64,000 nucleotides of DNA, from contig JBBAKN010000002.1 of NCBI GenBank assembly GCA_040403555.1, forward strand, positions 310,001 through 374,000, written 5' to 3'. How positions within the stretch are numbered: position 1 is the stretch's first letter; the number at the start of each line of letters is the position of its first letter. Positions 1-8,464 of this stretch are shown piece after piece. Source of the DNA: JAIPAN01 sp040403555 (lineage in GTDB: Bacteria; Bacteroidota; Bacteroidia; Sphingobacteriales; Sphingobacteriaceae). The translations under genes and the position numbers were made by a program. The notes under the pieces are model-generated. The model saw only the letters and a list, made by a program, of their open reading frames with translations, was not told the origin of the DNA and made no database searches.

Positions 1-773
1 TCTGTTTATCGGAACCCGAAGCTGGCTCTGATGCTACTTCACAACAAACTACCGCCATAGATATGGGTGATCATTATCTATTAAATGGTACTAAAAACTG
101 GATTACTAACGGAGGTACCGCTTCGGTATATTTAGTAATTGCCCAAACCGATGTAGCTAAAGGTCACCGCGGTATTAATGCCCTTATTGTAGAAAAAGGC
201 ATGGAAGGCTTTAGTATTGGACCAAAAGAAAATAAATTAGGTATTCGTGGCTCAGACACTCACTCTCTCATGTTTACTGATGTGAAAGTGCCTAAAGAAA
301 ACAGAATTGGTGAAGATGGCTTCGGCTTTAAATTTGCCATGAAAACTCTAGAAGGTGGCCGCATTGGTATTGCTGCCCAAGCTCTCGGTATTGCCTCTGG
401 CGCTTACGAGTTAGCCGTACAATATGCCAAAGAACGCAAGGCATTTGGCAAACCTATTTCCGAACACCAAGCCATTCAATTTAAATTGGCCGACATGGCT
501 ACCCAAATTGAAGCCGCCCGCATGCTTTGCTTAAGAGCAGCCTGGTTAAAAGACCAAGGCCTGCCTTATGCCCAAGCAAGCTCTATGGCAAAACTATTTG
601 CATCCGAAGTAGCCATGAACACCGCCGTTGAAGCCGTACAAGTACACGGAGGCTATGGCTTTGTAAAAGAATTTCATGTAGAACGTTTAATGCGTGATGC
701 AAAAATTACTCAGATATACGAAGGAACCTCCGAAATACAACGCATTGTAATTGCCCGAGAGGTATTAAAATAA
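1..773 (+). CDS. acyl-CoA dehydrogenase (3' part; start lies before the window)
   Basis: This FAD-dependent enzyme makes the alpha,beta double bond in acyl-CoA during fatty-acid or branched-chain amino-acid breakdown. The frame is already open at base 3, where it reads LSEPEAGSDA, the family's first signature, so the ATG at 63 is internal and the N-terminal alpha-helical domain is missing from the window. Visible parts are the middle beta domain, then the C-terminal helical domain with RKAFGKPISEHQAIQFKLAD and the end motif IYEGTSEIQRIVIAREVL. The Glu in YEGTSEIQ is the usual catalytic base of short- and medium-chain members. The chain-length preference cannot be read from the sequence. The next gene starts 10 bases downstream on the same strand, so the two may be co-transcribed. 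Confidence 0.95.
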   Translation, partial: CLSEPEAGSDATSQQTTAIDMGDHYLLNGTKNWITNGGTASVYLVIAQTDVAKGHRGINALIVEKGMEGFSIGPKENKLGIRGSDTHSLMFTDVKVPKENRIGEDGFGFKFAMKTLEGGRIGIAAQALGIASGAYELAVQYAKERKAFGKPISEHQAIQFKLADMATQIEAARMLCLRAAWLKDQGLPYAQASSMAKLFASEVAMNTAVEAVQVHGGYGFVKEFHVERLMRDAKITQIYEGTSEIQRIVIAREVLK

Positions 774-783
774 AATCAAAATC

Positions 784-2025
784 ATGAAAAAAATTATTCT
801 CCCGTTTATTGTCCTTTCTATGTTTGCTTTTAGCAGCTGTAAACAAGCCGGCGTAGCCGATTTACAAAACGGCACCTGGCGGGCTACCCTTAAAACAGAA
901 AGCGGGGTAGAAATTCCTTTCAATTTTGAACTAGCCGACTCGGCTGGGAAAAAGCAATTAGACATTATTAACGGAGATGAGCGTTTAAGAGTAAATGAAA
1001 TTAGCCAAGAGTGCGATTCTATTCTAATTCAAATGCCTTTGTTCGATTCGGAAATTAAGGCCGTACTTACAGGCGGTTTGCTATCGGGTAAATGGATTAA
1101 ACACCTAGCCACTACCGATGTGGCCATGGAATTTACCGCCAGCCCAAATACCAATTGGCGTTTTTTCAAAACAGAAAGCAAAGCCAAAGTAGATTTAAAC
1201 GGAAAATGGCCGAGTACCTTTATTAGTGCCGATGGAAAAGACACCAACGTGTATATAGGCCAGTTTATCCAAAAAGGAAAACGATTAACAGGCACTTTTT
1301 TAAGCACCACCGGCGATTACCGCTTTTTAGAAGGCACCGTAAATGGAAACAAATTTTACCTTTCTTGTTTTGATGGATGCCACGCACTATTATTTTCAGG
1401 AACGGTAAATGGCGATAAAATTACCGATGGTAAACTCTATTCAGGTTTTTCAAGTATGGATAATTGGACAGGCACAAAAGACGATAAAGCTGAACTGCCC
1501 GATGCCTATAGCCTAGTGGGCTTAAATCCAGGCTACAAAAGCATCGATTTTGCATTCCCCGATTTAACTGGCAAGCTCGTATCGCTTAAAGACGAGCAAT
1601 TAAAAAACAAGGTGGTAGTAGTACAATTTTTTGGCTCTTGGTGCCCAAATTGCATGGACGAAACGGCTTTTATGGTTCCTTTTTACAACCGCTATAAGGA
1701 TAAAGGCTTGGCCGTTATTGGTTTGGGTTACGAGCGCTCTACCGATGTTGCCCGTGGACGCAAAAACATTGGTCGTTTACAAAAACGCTTCAATGTACCC
1801 TACCCTTTACTGCTAACCGGCTATACCAACCAACCGGGTGAAGTGCTAAAAAGCTTACCAATGTTGAACAAATTTATGGCCTTTCCAACAACCATTATTA
1901 TTGATAAAAAAGGAGAAGTACGTAAAATACATACCGGTTTTTCTGGACCGGGAACGGGTAAATACTATACCGAGTTTGCCGAAGAGTTTGATAAACTAAT
2001 TACCGATTTACTAGCAGAAAAATAA
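784..2025 (+). CDS. thioredoxin-fold (TlpA-like) lipoprotein
   Basis: A 413-residue exported protein. The N-terminus MKKIILPFIVLSMFAFSSCK is a lipoprotein signal with Cys in the lipobox, so it should be anchored in the cell envelope. Residues of about 25-240 are beta-rich and not recognised. The last 165 residues are a TlpA/ResA/peroxiredoxin-like thioredoxin fold with FFGSWCPNCMDE, giving a CPNC redox pair near residues 287 and 290, and a later FPTTIIIDKKG segment carrying the conserved cis-proline region. It probably reduces or exchanges disulfides outside the cytoplasm, perhaps in cytochrome maturation. The substrate is unknown. A hairpin terminator follows directly. Confidence 0.85.
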   Translation: MKKIILPFIVLSMFAFSSCKQAGVADLQNGTWRATLKTESGVEIPFNFELADSAGKKQLDIINGDERLRVNEISQECDSILIQMPLFDSEIKAVLTGGLLSGKWIKHLATTDVAMEFTASPNTNWRFFKTESKAKVDLNGKWPSTFISADGKDTNVYIGQFIQKGKRLTGTFLSTTGDYRFLEGTVNGNKFYLSCFDGCHALLFSGTVNGDKITDGKLYSGFSSMDNWTGTKDDKAELPDAYSLVGLNPGYKSIDFAFPDLTGKLVSLKDEQLKNKVVVVQFFGSWCPNCMDETAFMVPFYNRYKDKGLAVIGLGYERSTDVARGRKNIGRLQKRFNVPYPLLLTGYTNQPGEVLKSLPMLNKFMAFPTTIIIDKKGEVRKIHTGFSGPGTGKYYTEFAEEFDKLITDLLAEK

Positions 2026-2030
2026 GCATC

Positions 2031-2057
2031 AAGCTACTCTAAAAGAGTGGCTTTTTT
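2031..2057 (+). terminator. intrinsic terminator after the thioredoxin-like gene
   Basis: AAGCTACTCT (2031-2040) pairs with AGAGTGGCTT (2044-2053), ten pairs with one G-T wobble and a three-base loop, followed by a T run. It starts six bases after the stop codon and overlaps the end of the converging holin-like gene. Confidence 0.7.
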
Positions 2058-2403
2058 ACTGCTTTTTCTCGGACTTAAACCAATTGAAAATAATTTTTAA
2101 GAGGCCCAATACCATAGCAAACCAAGCGGCAGAAATAAAACCGACGGTATGAAAACCACCTACAAATGCATCTACCAACAATACCATGCACACCGTAATA
2201 ATAAACGATACCAAGCCGAGCGTTAAAAAGTTAAGCGGAATAGTAAGTATGTGTAGTACAAAACCAATGGTTGCATTCACCAAGGCTAATAATAATGCTA
2301 CCCAAAGAGCCGTTACAAACGAATCTACACTAACACCTGGTAATATATAAGCTGCTAGTAATACTGCAATACCACTCAATAAAATCTCTAAAAGCGTTTT
2401 CAT
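2056..2403 (-). CDS. phage holin family IV-like four-helix membrane protein
   Basis: A 115-residue, very hydrophobic protein with about four membrane helices, for example LLEILLSGIAVLLAAYILPG, ALWVALLLALVNATIGFVLH and LGLVSFIITVCMVLLVDAFV, and a charged C-terminus ending KSEKKQ. It matches the pattern of the small YvlD/PF04020 membrane proteins annotated as phage holin family, which are normal chromosomal genes and not evidence of a prophage. The open frame runs upstream to 2742, but the ATG at 2403 begins the hydrophobic core and the upstream part overlaps the divergent lipoprotein gene, so 2403 is chosen. Its function is unknown. Confidence 0.8.
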   Translation of the reverse strand: MKTLLEILLSGIAVLLAAYILPGVSVDSFVTALWVALLLALVNATIGFVLHILTIPLNFLTLGLVSFIITVCMVLLVDAFVGGFHTVGFISAAWFAMVLGLLKIIFNWFKSEKKQ

Positions 2404-2407
2404 AGTG

Positions 2408-2415
2408 TAAATTTG
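2408..2415 (+). promoter_or_regulatory. candidate -7 promoter box for the 2426 lipoprotein gene
   Basis: TAAATTTG matches the Bacteroidota -7 consensus TAnnTTTG and lies 10 bases before the ATG at 2426. No good -33 element is found 19 bases upstream. Confidence 0.4.
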
Positions 2416-2425
2416 ATTAAAAAAG

Positions 2426-2857
2426 ATGAGAAAATTATTAGCACATGGCCTACTAGTTTGCTGTTTTGGTATTTTGGCCTGCACACCCACTAAACAATCT
2501 AACGAATTAGACTTAGCAATTAGCCTTTCGGCAGATAAAAAAAGTGTGCTGGTGAAAAATATTCCAGCAGACTTACTCTCTAGCATAAAAAAAGATAGCC
2601 TACAATTGGTGGCATTTTTTGCCTTATACCCTAGTAGTAACGATCCAGACATGCAGGGTTTAGAATCGCCTATTCCCGGAAATTTTTCGGAGCAACACGA
2701 AGTACTTGTATTTACACCTATAAGCCAACTCAGTAAAGGCACAACTTATCGAGCCGAAATTTATGCACAAAGCCGAGAATTTTCAGTCATCAGTTTACTA
2801 AAAAAACAAGAAAAATTGGGAGGAAATAACCCTATTACCTACACATTTACCTACTAG
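2426..2857 (+). CDS. small lipoprotein of unknown function
   Basis: A 143-residue protein divergent from the holin-like gene. The N-terminus MRKLLAHGLLVCCFGILACT is a lipoprotein signal with the modified Cys near residue 19. The mature part looks like a single beta-rich domain, with hydrophobic alternations such as SLQLVAFFALYPS and EVLVFTPISQL. No family is recognised. Codon use and the lipobox suggest a real gene. It has no clear partner: the next gene on the strand, rimP, has its own promoter. Confidence 0.65.
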   Translation: MRKLLAHGLLVCCFGILACTPTKQSNELDLAISLSADKKSVLVKNIPADLLSSIKKDSLQLVAFFALYPSSNDPDMQGLESPIPGNFSEQHEVLVFTPISQLSKGTTYRAEIYAQSREFSVISLLKKQEKLGGNNPITYTFTY

Positions 2858-2860
2858 CTG

Positions 2861-2891
2861 CTTGTAAAAACAATTATTTGTACTATATTTG
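2861..2891 (+). promoter_or_regulatory. promoter of the rimP-nusA-infB operon
   Basis: CTTG (2861-2864), 19 bases, then TATATTTG (2884-2891): a nearly perfect fit to the Bacteroidota TTTG-N19-TAnnTTTG promoter. The expected transcription start is near 2896, just before the hairpin at 2902. Confidence 0.65.
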
Positions 2892-2901
2892 TATCGAATT
2901 G

Positions 2902-2930
2902 AAGAGGGGACGGTGTCCCCTCTTTTTATT
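2902..2930 (+). terminator. GC-rich hairpin with T run in the rimP leader (attenuator-like)
   Basis: AGAGGGGAC (2903-2911) pairs perfectly with GTCCCCTCT (2915-2923) around a GGT loop; the A-T pair 2902/2924 extends it to ten pairs. TTTTTATTT follows. It has the shape of an intrinsic terminator. Because it lies after the predicted rimP promoter and not just after the upstream gene, it would be the first thing transcribed in the operon. It may attenuate or protect the rimP-nusA-infB message, or simply end transcription arriving from the lipoprotein gene. Confidence 0.65.
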
Positions 2931-2947
2931 TACCATACCCTAGCAAC

Positions 2948-3412
2948 ATGAAGGTAGAACAACGCATACTAGCTCTGGTAGCCGAAAAAATAGCCGACAG
3001 ACCCGATTTATTCTTGGTAGAAGCAAAAATGCACGCCAATGGTAAATTGATGATTCTGATAGATGGCGATAAAGGCGTTGCCATACAAGATTGCGTAGCC
3101 ATCAGCCGCCATGTAGGTTTTCACTTAGAAGAAGAAAACTTGGTGGATACCGCTTATACGCTAGAAGTATCGTCTCCGGGAGTAGATTTTCCCTTAACAT
3201 TGCTAAGACAATACGCTAAAAACGTAGGTCGCAACCTAAGTGTTAAGTTTAAAGACGGCAACAAAACAGAAGGTAAATTGGCCGAGGTACAAGAAGGTCA
3301 CATTATTTTGCAAGAACTAAAAAAAGAAAAGGGCAAAAAAGCCCAAACCGTTGATAGGCTAATACCTCTCAATGAAATAACAGAAAGTAAAGTTTTAATT
3401 TCATTTAAATAA
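2948..3412 (+). CDS. rimP: ribosome maturation factor RimP
   Basis: A 154-residue cytoplasmic factor needed for late assembly of the 30S ribosomal subunit. The N-terminal alpha/beta domain includes the family's DCVAISRHVGFHLEEE and YTLEVSSPGVDFPL segments, the latter being the hallmark LEVSSPGxxxPL motif. The C-terminal SH3-like domain spans about residues 85-154 (NLSVKFKDGNKTEGKLAEVQ). Length and motifs are normal. It is the first gene of the conserved rimP-nusA-infB operon, with nusA starting one base after its stop codon. Confidence 0.96.
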   Translation: MKVEQRILALVAEKIADRPDLFLVEAKMHANGKLMILIDGDKGVAIQDCVAISRHVGFHLEEENLVDTAYTLEVSSPGVDFPLTLLRQYAKNVGRNLSVKFKDGNKTEGKLAEVQEGHIILQELKKEKGKKAQTVDRLIPLNEITESKVLISFK

Positions 3413-3413
3413 A

Positions 3414-4652
3414 ATGAGCAACATTAATTTAATTGATTCCTTCCAGGAATTTAAAGATTTCAAAAACATCGACCGTCCAACGGTGATTAGTGTATTAGAA
3501 GAAGTGTTTCGCAGCATGTTGCGCAAACGTTTCGGAACCGACGAAAATTGCGACGTAATTGTAAACCCCGATAACGGAGATTTGGAAATTTGGCGCACCC
3601 GTATGGTTATGGAAGATGGCTTTTCTGAAGATGACGATTTAGAAATTGAATTGGCTGAGGTCAAAAAAATCGACCCTGATATGGAAGTTGGTGATGAGTT
3701 TATCGAACAAATTACCTTAGAAAGTTTTGGTCGTAGAGCTATTTTAGCTGCCCGCCAAACCTTGGTATCTAAAGTATTAGAATTAGAAAAAGACGAAATA
3801 TTTAAAAAATACAAAGATCGCGTAGGCGAAATTGTGAATGGCGAAGTTTACCAAGTTTGGAAAAAAGAAACCCTGGTTTTAGACGACGAAGGAAACGAAT
3901 TGTTATTGCCTAAAACCGAACAAATTCCGGCCGACTTTTTCAAAAAAGGCGACTCGGTACGTGCGGTAATTAAGGAAGTAGAAATGGTAAACGCCAGCCC
4001 GAAAATTATTATTTCTCGTACTGCCCCAGAATTCTTACAACGTTTGTTCGAAATGGAAGTACCTGAAATTTTCGACGGATTAATTACCATCAAAAATATT
4101 GTACGCGAACCAGGCGAACGTGCCAAAGTAGCCGTAGAATCGTACGACGATCGTATCGATCCGGTTGGTGCATGTGTAGGCATGAAAGGCTCTCGTATCC
4201 ACGGTATAGTACGTGAATTGAAAAACGAAAATATCGACGTGATCAATTACACCACCAACTTATCGTTATTTATTACACGTGCTTTAAGCCCAGCTAAAAT
4301 TACCAGTATTAAATTAGACGATATTGATAAAAAAGCAGCCGTATATTTAAAGCCAGATCAGGTATCATTGGCTATTGGCCGTGGTGGACACAATATTAAA
4401 CTAGCCGGAAAATTAACGGGTTACGAAATTGATGTATACCGCGAAAATGCCGATGAAGATGAAGAAGATGTGGATTTAGAAGAATTTGCAGATGAAATTG
4501 ACGGTTGGATTATTGACGAATTAAAGCGTGTTGGTTTAGATACTGCAAAATCGGTATTGGCGCTAAACGCAGAAGAGTTGGTAAAACGCACCGATTTAGA
4601 AGAAACTACTGTAGAAGAAGTATTGGGAGTTTTACGTGCCGAATTTGAATAA
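3414..4652 (+). CDS. nusA: transcription termination/antitermination factor NusA
   Basis: A 412-residue RNA-polymerase-associated factor acting in pausing, termination and antitermination. It has an N-terminal RNAP-binding domain (about 1-125), an S1 domain (about 130-200, GEVYQVWKKETLVLDDEGNE), and two KH domains (about 205-345) with GACVGMKGSRIHGIVRELKN and SLAIGRGGHNIKLAGKLTGY. After an acidic linker (DEDEEDVDLEEFADE) comes a short helical C-terminus resembling one helix-hairpin-helix repeat. It lacks the long acidic repeats of the E. coli protein, which is usual in this phylum. Tightly coupled to rimP; an 82-base gap separates it from infB. Confidence 0.97.
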   Translation: MSNINLIDSFQEFKDFKNIDRPTVISVLEEVFRSMLRKRFGTDENCDVIVNPDNGDLEIWRTRMVMEDGFSEDDDLEIELAEVKKIDPDMEVGDEFIEQITLESFGRRAILAARQTLVSKVLELEKDEIFKKYKDRVGEIVNGEVYQVWKKETLVLDDEGNELLLPKTEQIPADFFKKGDSVRAVIKEVEMVNASPKIIISRTAPEFLQRLFEMEVPEIFDGLITIKNIVREPGERAKVAVESYDDRIDPVGACVGMKGSRIHGIVRELKNENIDVINYTTNLSLFITRALSPAKITSIKLDDIDKKAAVYLKPDQVSLAIGRGGHNIKLAGKLTGYEIDVYRENADEDEEDVDLEEFADEIDGWIIDELKRVGLDTAKSVLALNAEELVKRTDLEETTVEEVLGVLRAEFE

Positions 4653-4690
4653 GCTAAACCGCATTTTCATACTTGCCACTAAAAAAACCT

Positions 4691-4698
4691 TATTTTTG
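4691..4698 (+). promoter_or_regulatory. candidate internal -7 box before infB
   Basis: TATTTTTG fits TAnnTTTG and sits 36 bases before the infB ATG, in the only sizeable gap of the operon. The -33 region is poor (a TTG occurs 15 bases upstream instead of about 19). It may give infB extra transcription. Confidence 0.35.
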
Positions 4699-4734
4699 TT
4701 ATTATAATTTAAAGCGAACGCTTAACCCTATTAC

Positions 4735-7452
4735 ATGTCAGAAGGTAAAAACGTCAACTTACTAAAAGCCGCCAAGGAATTAAACATTGGTTTATCTACT
4801 GCTGCCGATTTTTTAAGCAAAAAAGGCTTTGCTGTAGAAGCAAAACCTATGTTTAAACTCGAAGGGGCTATGTATGATGCCTTAATGAAGGAGTTTCAGG
4901 GCGATAAAATTGTGAAAGAAGAGGCCAAGCAACTTGCTATAGACAAAATTCGCAAAGATGAAGTAGCCGAACCTGTACAAAAACCTGCACCAAAACGTCC
5001 GGATAGGTTTGAACAAGAAGAAATTCTGATTAAAAACACCGGTTCATTTACGCAACCAGAAAAACCAAAAGAAGTAATTGCAAAAGCAGACGAAAGTAAG
5101 GGAGTTAAAATAGTTGGTAAAATTGATTTAGATGATTTAAAACCTAAAGCTAAAGCCGAAGAAAAAGCACCAGTAGAAACCCCTAAAATAGAAGAAAAAG
5201 TAAAAGAGCCAGTTATAGAAACACCTGCAACTCCTCCTGAAACTTCAATTGATGAGGTGGTAAGAGCCCGTGCGGGCAGATTAAGTGGACCAAACGTGGT
5301 AGGTAAAATTGATTTACCACAAGCACGTAAAGCCAATCCAGTGGCTTCATCTAATGCAGCTGCCGACCAAAAACGTAAGCGTAAGCGCACAGCATTTACC
5401 CCAGGGCAACCGGGGGGAGGAGCGGCTGGCGCTAATACCAATCGCCCGGCACCAGGTAATCGTCCGGCACCGGGTGGCCGCCCAGATTTTAGAAATAATA
5501 GGCCAAACAATACGCCCTCTGCTCCAAAAGGAGAGCCTACAGAAAAAGAAATACAAGATCAAATTAAGGCAACACTTGCCCGTTTAAGCGGAGCAGGTAA
5601 ATCCGGAAAATTTGCTCAACGTGCTAAATTACGTCGCCAAAAACGCGATGATGTAGCCCTATCTGCCGAAGAGGCAGCTATGGAAAAAGAATTGCAATCT
5701 AAAGTATTAAAGGTTACCGAGTTTGTTACCGCAAACGAATTGGCCAATATGATGGATGTGCCCGTAACTCAAATCATTTCTACCTGTATGACTTTGGGCT
5801 TATTCGTATCTATTAACCAACGTTTAGATGCCGAAACCTTAAGCATTGTAGCCGATGAATTTGGTTTTGAAGTAGAATTTGTAAAACCAGAAGACGAAGA
5901 AAACTCTACACTAGAGGAAATAGATACTCCGGAAGAATTAAAAGATAGAGCTCCTATTGTTACGGTAATGGGTCACGTAGATCATGGTAAAACCTCCCTC
6001 CTCGATTTTGTACGCAAAACCAACGTAATTGCCGGCGAAGCCGGGGGTATTACCCAACATATTGGGGCCTACGAGGTAACCTTAGACAACGAACGTAAAA
6101 TTACTTTCTTAGATACACCGGGTCACGAAGCCTTTACGGCCATGCGTGCTCGTGGTGCCAAAGTAACCGATATTGCCATTATTGTAATTGCGGCTGATGA
6201 TAGTGTGATGCCTCAAACTAAAGAAGCTATTAACCACGCTCAAGCTGCTAACGTACCTATTGTATTTGCATTTAGTAAAGTAGATAAACCGGGTGCCAAT
6301 GCCGATAAAATTCGCGAACAATTATCGACCATGAATATTTTGGTAGAAGATTGGGGTGGTAAATATCAAAGTCAAGAAATTTCGGGTAAAACCGGCCTTG
6401 GTATTGATGCTTTATTAGAAAAAGTATTATTAGAAGCCGATTTATTAGAACTAAAAGCCAACGCAAACAAGCGGGCAACTGGAACTGTAATTGAAGCTGC
6501 TTTAGATAAAGGTCGTGGTATTGTAACCACAGTTTTAATACAAGCCGGAACCCTTCGTGTGGGCGACCCTATTTTAGCGGGTTGCTACAGCGGCCGTGTA
6601 AAAGCCTTAACTAATGAACGTGGACAAAAAGTAGAACAAGCCGGACCAAGTACCCCGGTACAAGTATTGGGTATGCAAGGTGCGCCAACTGCGGGCGATA
6701 AGTTTAACTCGATGGAAAGCGAAGTAGAAGCCCGCGAAATTGCTACCAAGCGTATGCAATTGCAACGTGAGCAAGGTTTACGCAGCCAGAAACACATTAC
6801 CTTAGATGAGATTGGTCGTCGTTTAGCTATTGGTAACTTTAAAGAACTAAACATCATTGTTAAAGGTGATGTGGATGGTTCTATTGAAGCCTTATCCGAC
6901 TCCTTATTAAAATTATCTACCGAAGAAATTCAGGTAAACATCATCCACAAATCGGTGGGTCAAATCTCCGAATCGGATGTATTGTTAGCCTCGGCTTCCG
7001 ATGCAATTATTATTGGTTTCCAAGTACGTCCATCGCAAGGTGCACGTAAATTGGCCGAGCAGGAGCAAATTGACATCCGTTTATATTCTATTATTTACGA
7101 TGCCATTAACGAGGTAAAAGCCGCCATGGAAGGCATGCTTGCGCCTGAGTTTGAAGAGAAAATTACCGCGAATGTTGAAATTCGTGAGGTATTCAAAATC
7201 AGCAAAGTGGGAACTATTGCCGGCTGTATGGTATTGGATGGTAAAATTACCCGTAACTCGAAAGTGCGTATTATTCGCGATGGGGTAGTAATTTATGCCG
7301 GTGAGTTAGCTTCCTTGAAACGCTTTAAAGAAGATGTAAAAGAGGTTGCTACCAACTACGAGTGTGGATTGAACATCCAAAACTTTAACAACATTGAGGT
7401 TGGCGATATTGTAGAAGCCTACGAACAAGTGGAAGTGAAAAGGAAGCTTTAA
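4735..7452 (+). CDS. infB: translation initiation factor IF-2
   Basis: A 905-residue GTPase that brings initiator tRNA to the ribosome and promotes subunit joining. The N-terminus (about 1-60) is an IF2_N-type segment, followed by a long low-complexity, Lys/Glu/Pro-rich linker and a Gly/Pro/Arg/Asn-rich stretch at about 225-260 (GGGAAGANTNRPAPGNRPAP). A second IF2_N domain follows near 320-390. The GTPase domain has GHVDHGKTS near 413, DTPGHEAF as the G3 motif, and SKVD as the G4 motif. C-terminal domains II-IV follow, including GCMVLDGKITRNSKVRIIRD. Length and order are normal for the phylum. Its stop lies only four bases from the end of the converging gene at 7457. Confidence 0.97.
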   Translation: MSEGKNVNLLKAAKELNIGLSTAADFLSKKGFAVEAKPMFKLEGAMYDALMKEFQGDKIVKEEAKQLAIDKIRKDEVAEPVQKPAPKRPDRFEQEEILIKNTGSFTQPEKPKEVIAKADESKGVKIVGKIDLDDLKPKAKAEEKAPVETPKIEEKVKEPVIETPATPPETSIDEVVRARAGRLSGPNVVGKIDLPQARKANPVASSNAAADQKRKRKRTAFTPGQPGGGAAGANTNRPAPGNRPAPGGRPDFRNNRPNNTPSAPKGEPTEKEIQDQIKATLARLSGAGKSGKFAQRAKLRRQKRDDVALSAEEAAMEKELQSKVLKVTEFVTANELANMMDVPVTQIISTCMTLGLFVSINQRLDAETLSIVADEFGFEVEFVKPEDEENSTLEEIDTPEELKDRAPIVTVMGHVDHGKTSLLDFVRKTNVIAGEAGGITQHIGAYEVTLDNERKITFLDTPGHEAFTAMRARGAKVTDIAIIVIAADDSVMPQTKEAINHAQAANVPIVFAFSKVDKPGANADKIREQLSTMNILVEDWGGKYQSQEISGKTGLGIDALLEKVLLEADLLELKANANKRATGTVIEAALDKGRGIVTTVLIQAGTLRVGDPILAGCYSGRVKALTNERGQKVEQAGPSTPVQVLGMQGAPTAGDKFNSMESEVEAREIATKRMQLQREQGLRSQKHITLDEIGRRLAIGNFKELNIIVKGDVDGSIEALSDSLLKLSTEEIQVNIIHKSVGQISESDVLLASASDAIIIGFQVRPSQGARKLAEQEQIDIRLYSIIYDAINEVKAAMEGMLAPEFEEKITANVEIREVFKISKVGTIAGCMVLDGKITRNSKVRIIRDGVVIYAGELASLKRFKEDVKEVATNYECGLNIQNFNNIEVGDIVEAYEQVEVKRKL

Positions 7453-7456
7453 TTAG

Positions 7457-8464
7457 CTATTTTTTAAACACTTTTTTAATATCCTGCTCAAAGGCCTTTT
7501 CCTCTGTTTTAATTTTGGCAACGTAGCTAGAAAAATCCTGTATAGAGGTACTAAATTCTGTAAAACAGGCTCTAATTCGAGCTATAATATCGGGTATTGA
7601 TTGATCTTCATCAGCAAATTTATACGTTTCTGCAATAGGTACATCTTCAATAAAAGCAGCCGATCCTTTTCTCCCGGTAATAATACAACAGCCCATCAAT
7701 GCGGCTTCTCGTGGAAAACGGTCTTTACCCGGATGATTTCCAAAATCGATATATACTTTACTTTCAGCCAAGGTTTGAGCTACTTGTTGGGGGCTCATAT
7801 TTTCCAATGGAATCCAGCAAATATCTGGGCCCTCAGCCATTAGCTTTTGGGTAAAATCTAGCCCTTTCTTGGGATTATACAATACCTGATCTTTTTTAGC
7901 AGAAAGCGCTATTTTACCGGCATTTTCTATGAATGTATCACTTATAAAATCGGAAAGGTAGGCCGTGTTTTTGAATTGATTTTTTTTGAGGAAATCTAAG
8001 GCATAAGCACATTGAGCCAAATGATAAATAGATTGGTCTGCAAGTAATTTTTTCAGGCTAGGCACTCTGGGCGTTTCGTTTCTACCACGTAGAAAAGTAT
8101 TCATTTTTGATAAAACAGATTTTTGAGACTTTTTTAGCACTGCAAAATAATTATCAATACTTAACCACCAGACGATTTTATGGCATTGACTCCACTCTTT
8201 TTTGGAGAGCAAATCCAATTGAGTTTCAGGAAACACCAGCCAGCTATCTGGGTTATTGGGTATACTGGTTTCAATAGGCACATTATAATGCCTATAATTA
8301 GGGTGAACTGGATTTTCCTCCCCTGCATTAAAATAATACATCAAGGCCTCTACACCCATTACTCTTAATTTAAAAGCCAATTGATGGAGCAATTCAGGTC
8401 CACCGGTGGCAAAATTAGCCGGGCAAACGATGTACACTCTATTATTTTGAGTTAGATTAAGCAT
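7457..8464 (-). CDS. glycosyltransferase-like protein of the polysaccharide operon
   Basis: A 335-residue cytoplasmic protein, last gene of the minus-strand polysaccharide operon; its start codon overlaps the last base of glf. The N-terminus, RVYIVCPANFATGGPELLHQ, looks like the glycine-rich opening of a GT-B glycosyltransferase. The C-terminal half has DFGNHPGKDRFPREAALMGC, resembling the donor-binding region of GT1/GT4 enzymes, where a conserved Glu contacts the sugar nucleotide. The whole does not closely match any glycosyltransferase family I can name. Context (glf, two GT2 proteins, an ABC exporter) points to transfer of a sugar, possibly galactofuranose, onto a surface glycan; this is inference. 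Confidence 0.6.
   Translation of the reverse strand: MLNLTQNNRVYIVCPANFATGGPELLHQLAFKLRVMGVEALMYYFNAGEENPVHPNYRHYNVPIETSIPNNPDSWLVFPETQLDLLSKKEWSQCHKIVWWLSIDNYFAVLKKSQKSVLSKMNTFLRGRNETPRVPSLKKLLADQSIYHLAQCAYALDFLKKNQFKNTAYLSDFISDTFIENAGKIALSAKKDQVLYNPKKGLDFTQKLMAEGPDICWIPLENMSPQQVAQTLAESKVYIDFGNHPGKDRFPREAALMGCCIITGRKGSAAFIEDVPIAETYKFADEDQSIPDIIARIRACFTEFSTSIQDFSSYVAKIKTEEKAFEQDIKKVFKK

Noticed and set aside
2056..2403. Sign of a prophage from the holin-like protein
   Set aside because: No other phage genes are near; this membrane family is normal in bacterial chromosomes.
2056..2742. A 228-codon open frame including the holin-like gene
   Set aside because: The upstream 113 codons are antisense to the lipoprotein gene and show no membrane pattern; the ATG at 2403 begins the real protein.
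4896..6857. Several long open frames antisense to or in other frames of infB
   Set aside because: They are by-products of the biased, repeat-rich coding sequence of infB and contain no recognisable domains.
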